The notes under the pieces: model-generated | Seen by the model: the letters and a program-made list of their open reading frames with translations, nothing else | Told to the model about the DNA's origin: nothing | The model's database searches: none | Assembly (NCBI RefSeq): GCF_000717595.1 | Contig: NZ_JNZO01000049.1 | Span: forward strand, 1-31,851 | Source of the DNA: Streptomyces flavochromogenes | Lineage (GTDB): Bacteria > Actinomycetota > Actinomycetes > Streptomycetales > Streptomycetaceae | Reading direction: 5' to 3' | DNA: 31,851 nucleotides | Program-made: the position numbers and the translations under genes | Part shown: positions 31,252 through 31,851 of the stretch, piece after piece | Numbering within the stretch: the stretch's first letter is position 1 | Layout: each line of letters opens with the position of its first letter

Positions 31252-31791
31252 TCACCACCAGTACGCGGGGTACTTGCCGATCACGCCGAGGCGGGAGGCG
31301 AGCATCCCCACCAGGACGAGCAGGGCGCTGCCGACGGCGAGCAGCACGAGGAAGCGCAGCGGCGCGGGGTCCTGGAGGACGGCGAGCACGGCGGTGGCGG
31401 CGGCGGGCGCGTGGACGGCCCGCAGCAGCAGCATGAGGCCGACGCTGAGGCCGGCGGCGACGGCGGCCACCCAGAGGGAGCGGCCGAACAGGGCGACGGC
31501 GACGAGGCCGAGGACCCCGGAGCCGACCTGTCCGAGCATGACGCCCCGGGGCTGCGCCGGGGGCAGCACGGGGGTGCTGCAGATGATCATGGCGGTGGCG
31601 GCCAGCGGGGCGATCATCAGGAGCTGGTCGGTGGCCTCGCCGAGGGCGACCAGGATCACCAGGGACACGACGGTGGCGAGGGTGCCGAGGACGGCGGGCC
31701 GGCTGCCGGGGAAGGGCGGGGCGCCGCCCGCCCAGCGGCCGCGGGCGGGCGGGGTCGCCGCACCCGCGGGGGTCTGGGTCTGGTTGCTCAC
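31252..31791 (-). CDS. HPP-family integral membrane protein
   Basis: This is a 179-residue protein from GTG 31791, with GGAG eight bases upstream. A 30-residue polar Pro/Gly/Ala-rich N-terminus precedes four to five hydrophobic helices (about 32-55, 60-80, 85-103, 107-126, 145-166). 'HAPAAATAVLA' is the altered signature of the HPP family (usually HPPAGATAL). Members of this family have been linked to nitrite transport in plastids and cyanobacteria, but bacterial roles are mostly unknown. It is the first complete gene of the minus-strand cluster, 71 bp before the sulfurtransferase. Nothing else is identifiable between 31792 and the window end. Confidence 0.8.
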   Translation of the reverse strand: MSNQTQTPAGAATPPARGRWAGGAPPFPGSRPAVLGTLATVVSLVILVALGEATDQLLMIAPLAATAMIICSTPVLPPAQPRGVMLGQVGSGVLGLVAVALFGRSLWVAAVAAGLSVGLMLLLRAVHAPAAATAVLAVLQDPAPLRFLVLLAVGSALLVLVGMLASRLGVIGKYPAYWW

Positions 31792-31851
31792 GGTGTTCTC
31801 TCCTTGGCGGGACGGGCGGGGCGGGCGGAGGCGGCTCGGGGCGGGGCGGGG

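Overview
The window reads as chromosomal DNA of a Streptomyces or close actinomycete. It has very high GC, strong third-position GC bias, many GTG/TTG starts, long antisense shadow frames, MsiK-type sugar transport without a local ATPase, and secreted enzymes with ricin-type lectin modules. No rRNA, tRNA, insertion sequence, integrase or CRISPR array was seen.

Region 1 (about 1-10,780) is a carbohydrate-utilisation locus. After the tail of a DUF4097-like gene come a secreted GH30 enzyme (endo-beta-1,6-galactanase type) and a secreted GH43 enzyme (exo-beta-1,3-galactanase type), both with CBM13/ricin modules. Two paralogous LacI-family regulators and a sugar ABC importer (two permeases and a lipoprotein binding protein) follow. 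Together they look like a system for plant type II arabinogalactan. Three related 16-bp operators (4378-4393, 4477-4492, 7142-7157) sit at the enzyme, regulator and transporter promoters and tie the genes into one regulon.

Region 2 (10,780-17,140) is mixed. It holds an orphan radical-SAM-like protein with an unusual Cx8Cx2C cysteine cluster, an ArsR regulator followed by an MFS exporter, a divergent cold-shock-domain protein, a TetR regulator that appears to carry two compensating frameshifts, and a divergently transcribed secreted beta-helix protein.

Region 3 (17,140-23,470) holds a translationally coupled MFS transporter and M20 amidohydrolase opposite a double-length Lrp/AsnC regulator, then a LysR regulator, then an AhpD-like protein opposite its probable TetR repressor. 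A 44-bp near-perfect inverted repeat lies between the last two.

Region 4 (23,800-31,800, all minus strand) is the most unusual. In transcription order it encodes an HPP-family membrane protein, a thiosulfate sulfurtransferase, a cupin, a small B12-binding protein, a 1096-residue fusion of a glutamate-mutase-like large subunit with a flavin/NAD(P) monooxygenase-like protein, and an AMP-forming acyl/aryl ligase. Several of these genes overlap. The catalytic residues of glutamate mutase appear conserved in the fusion. This suggests a pathway that makes 3-methylaspartate, or a similar branched amino diacid, then oxidises it and activates a carboxylate. The product cannot be read from the sequence.
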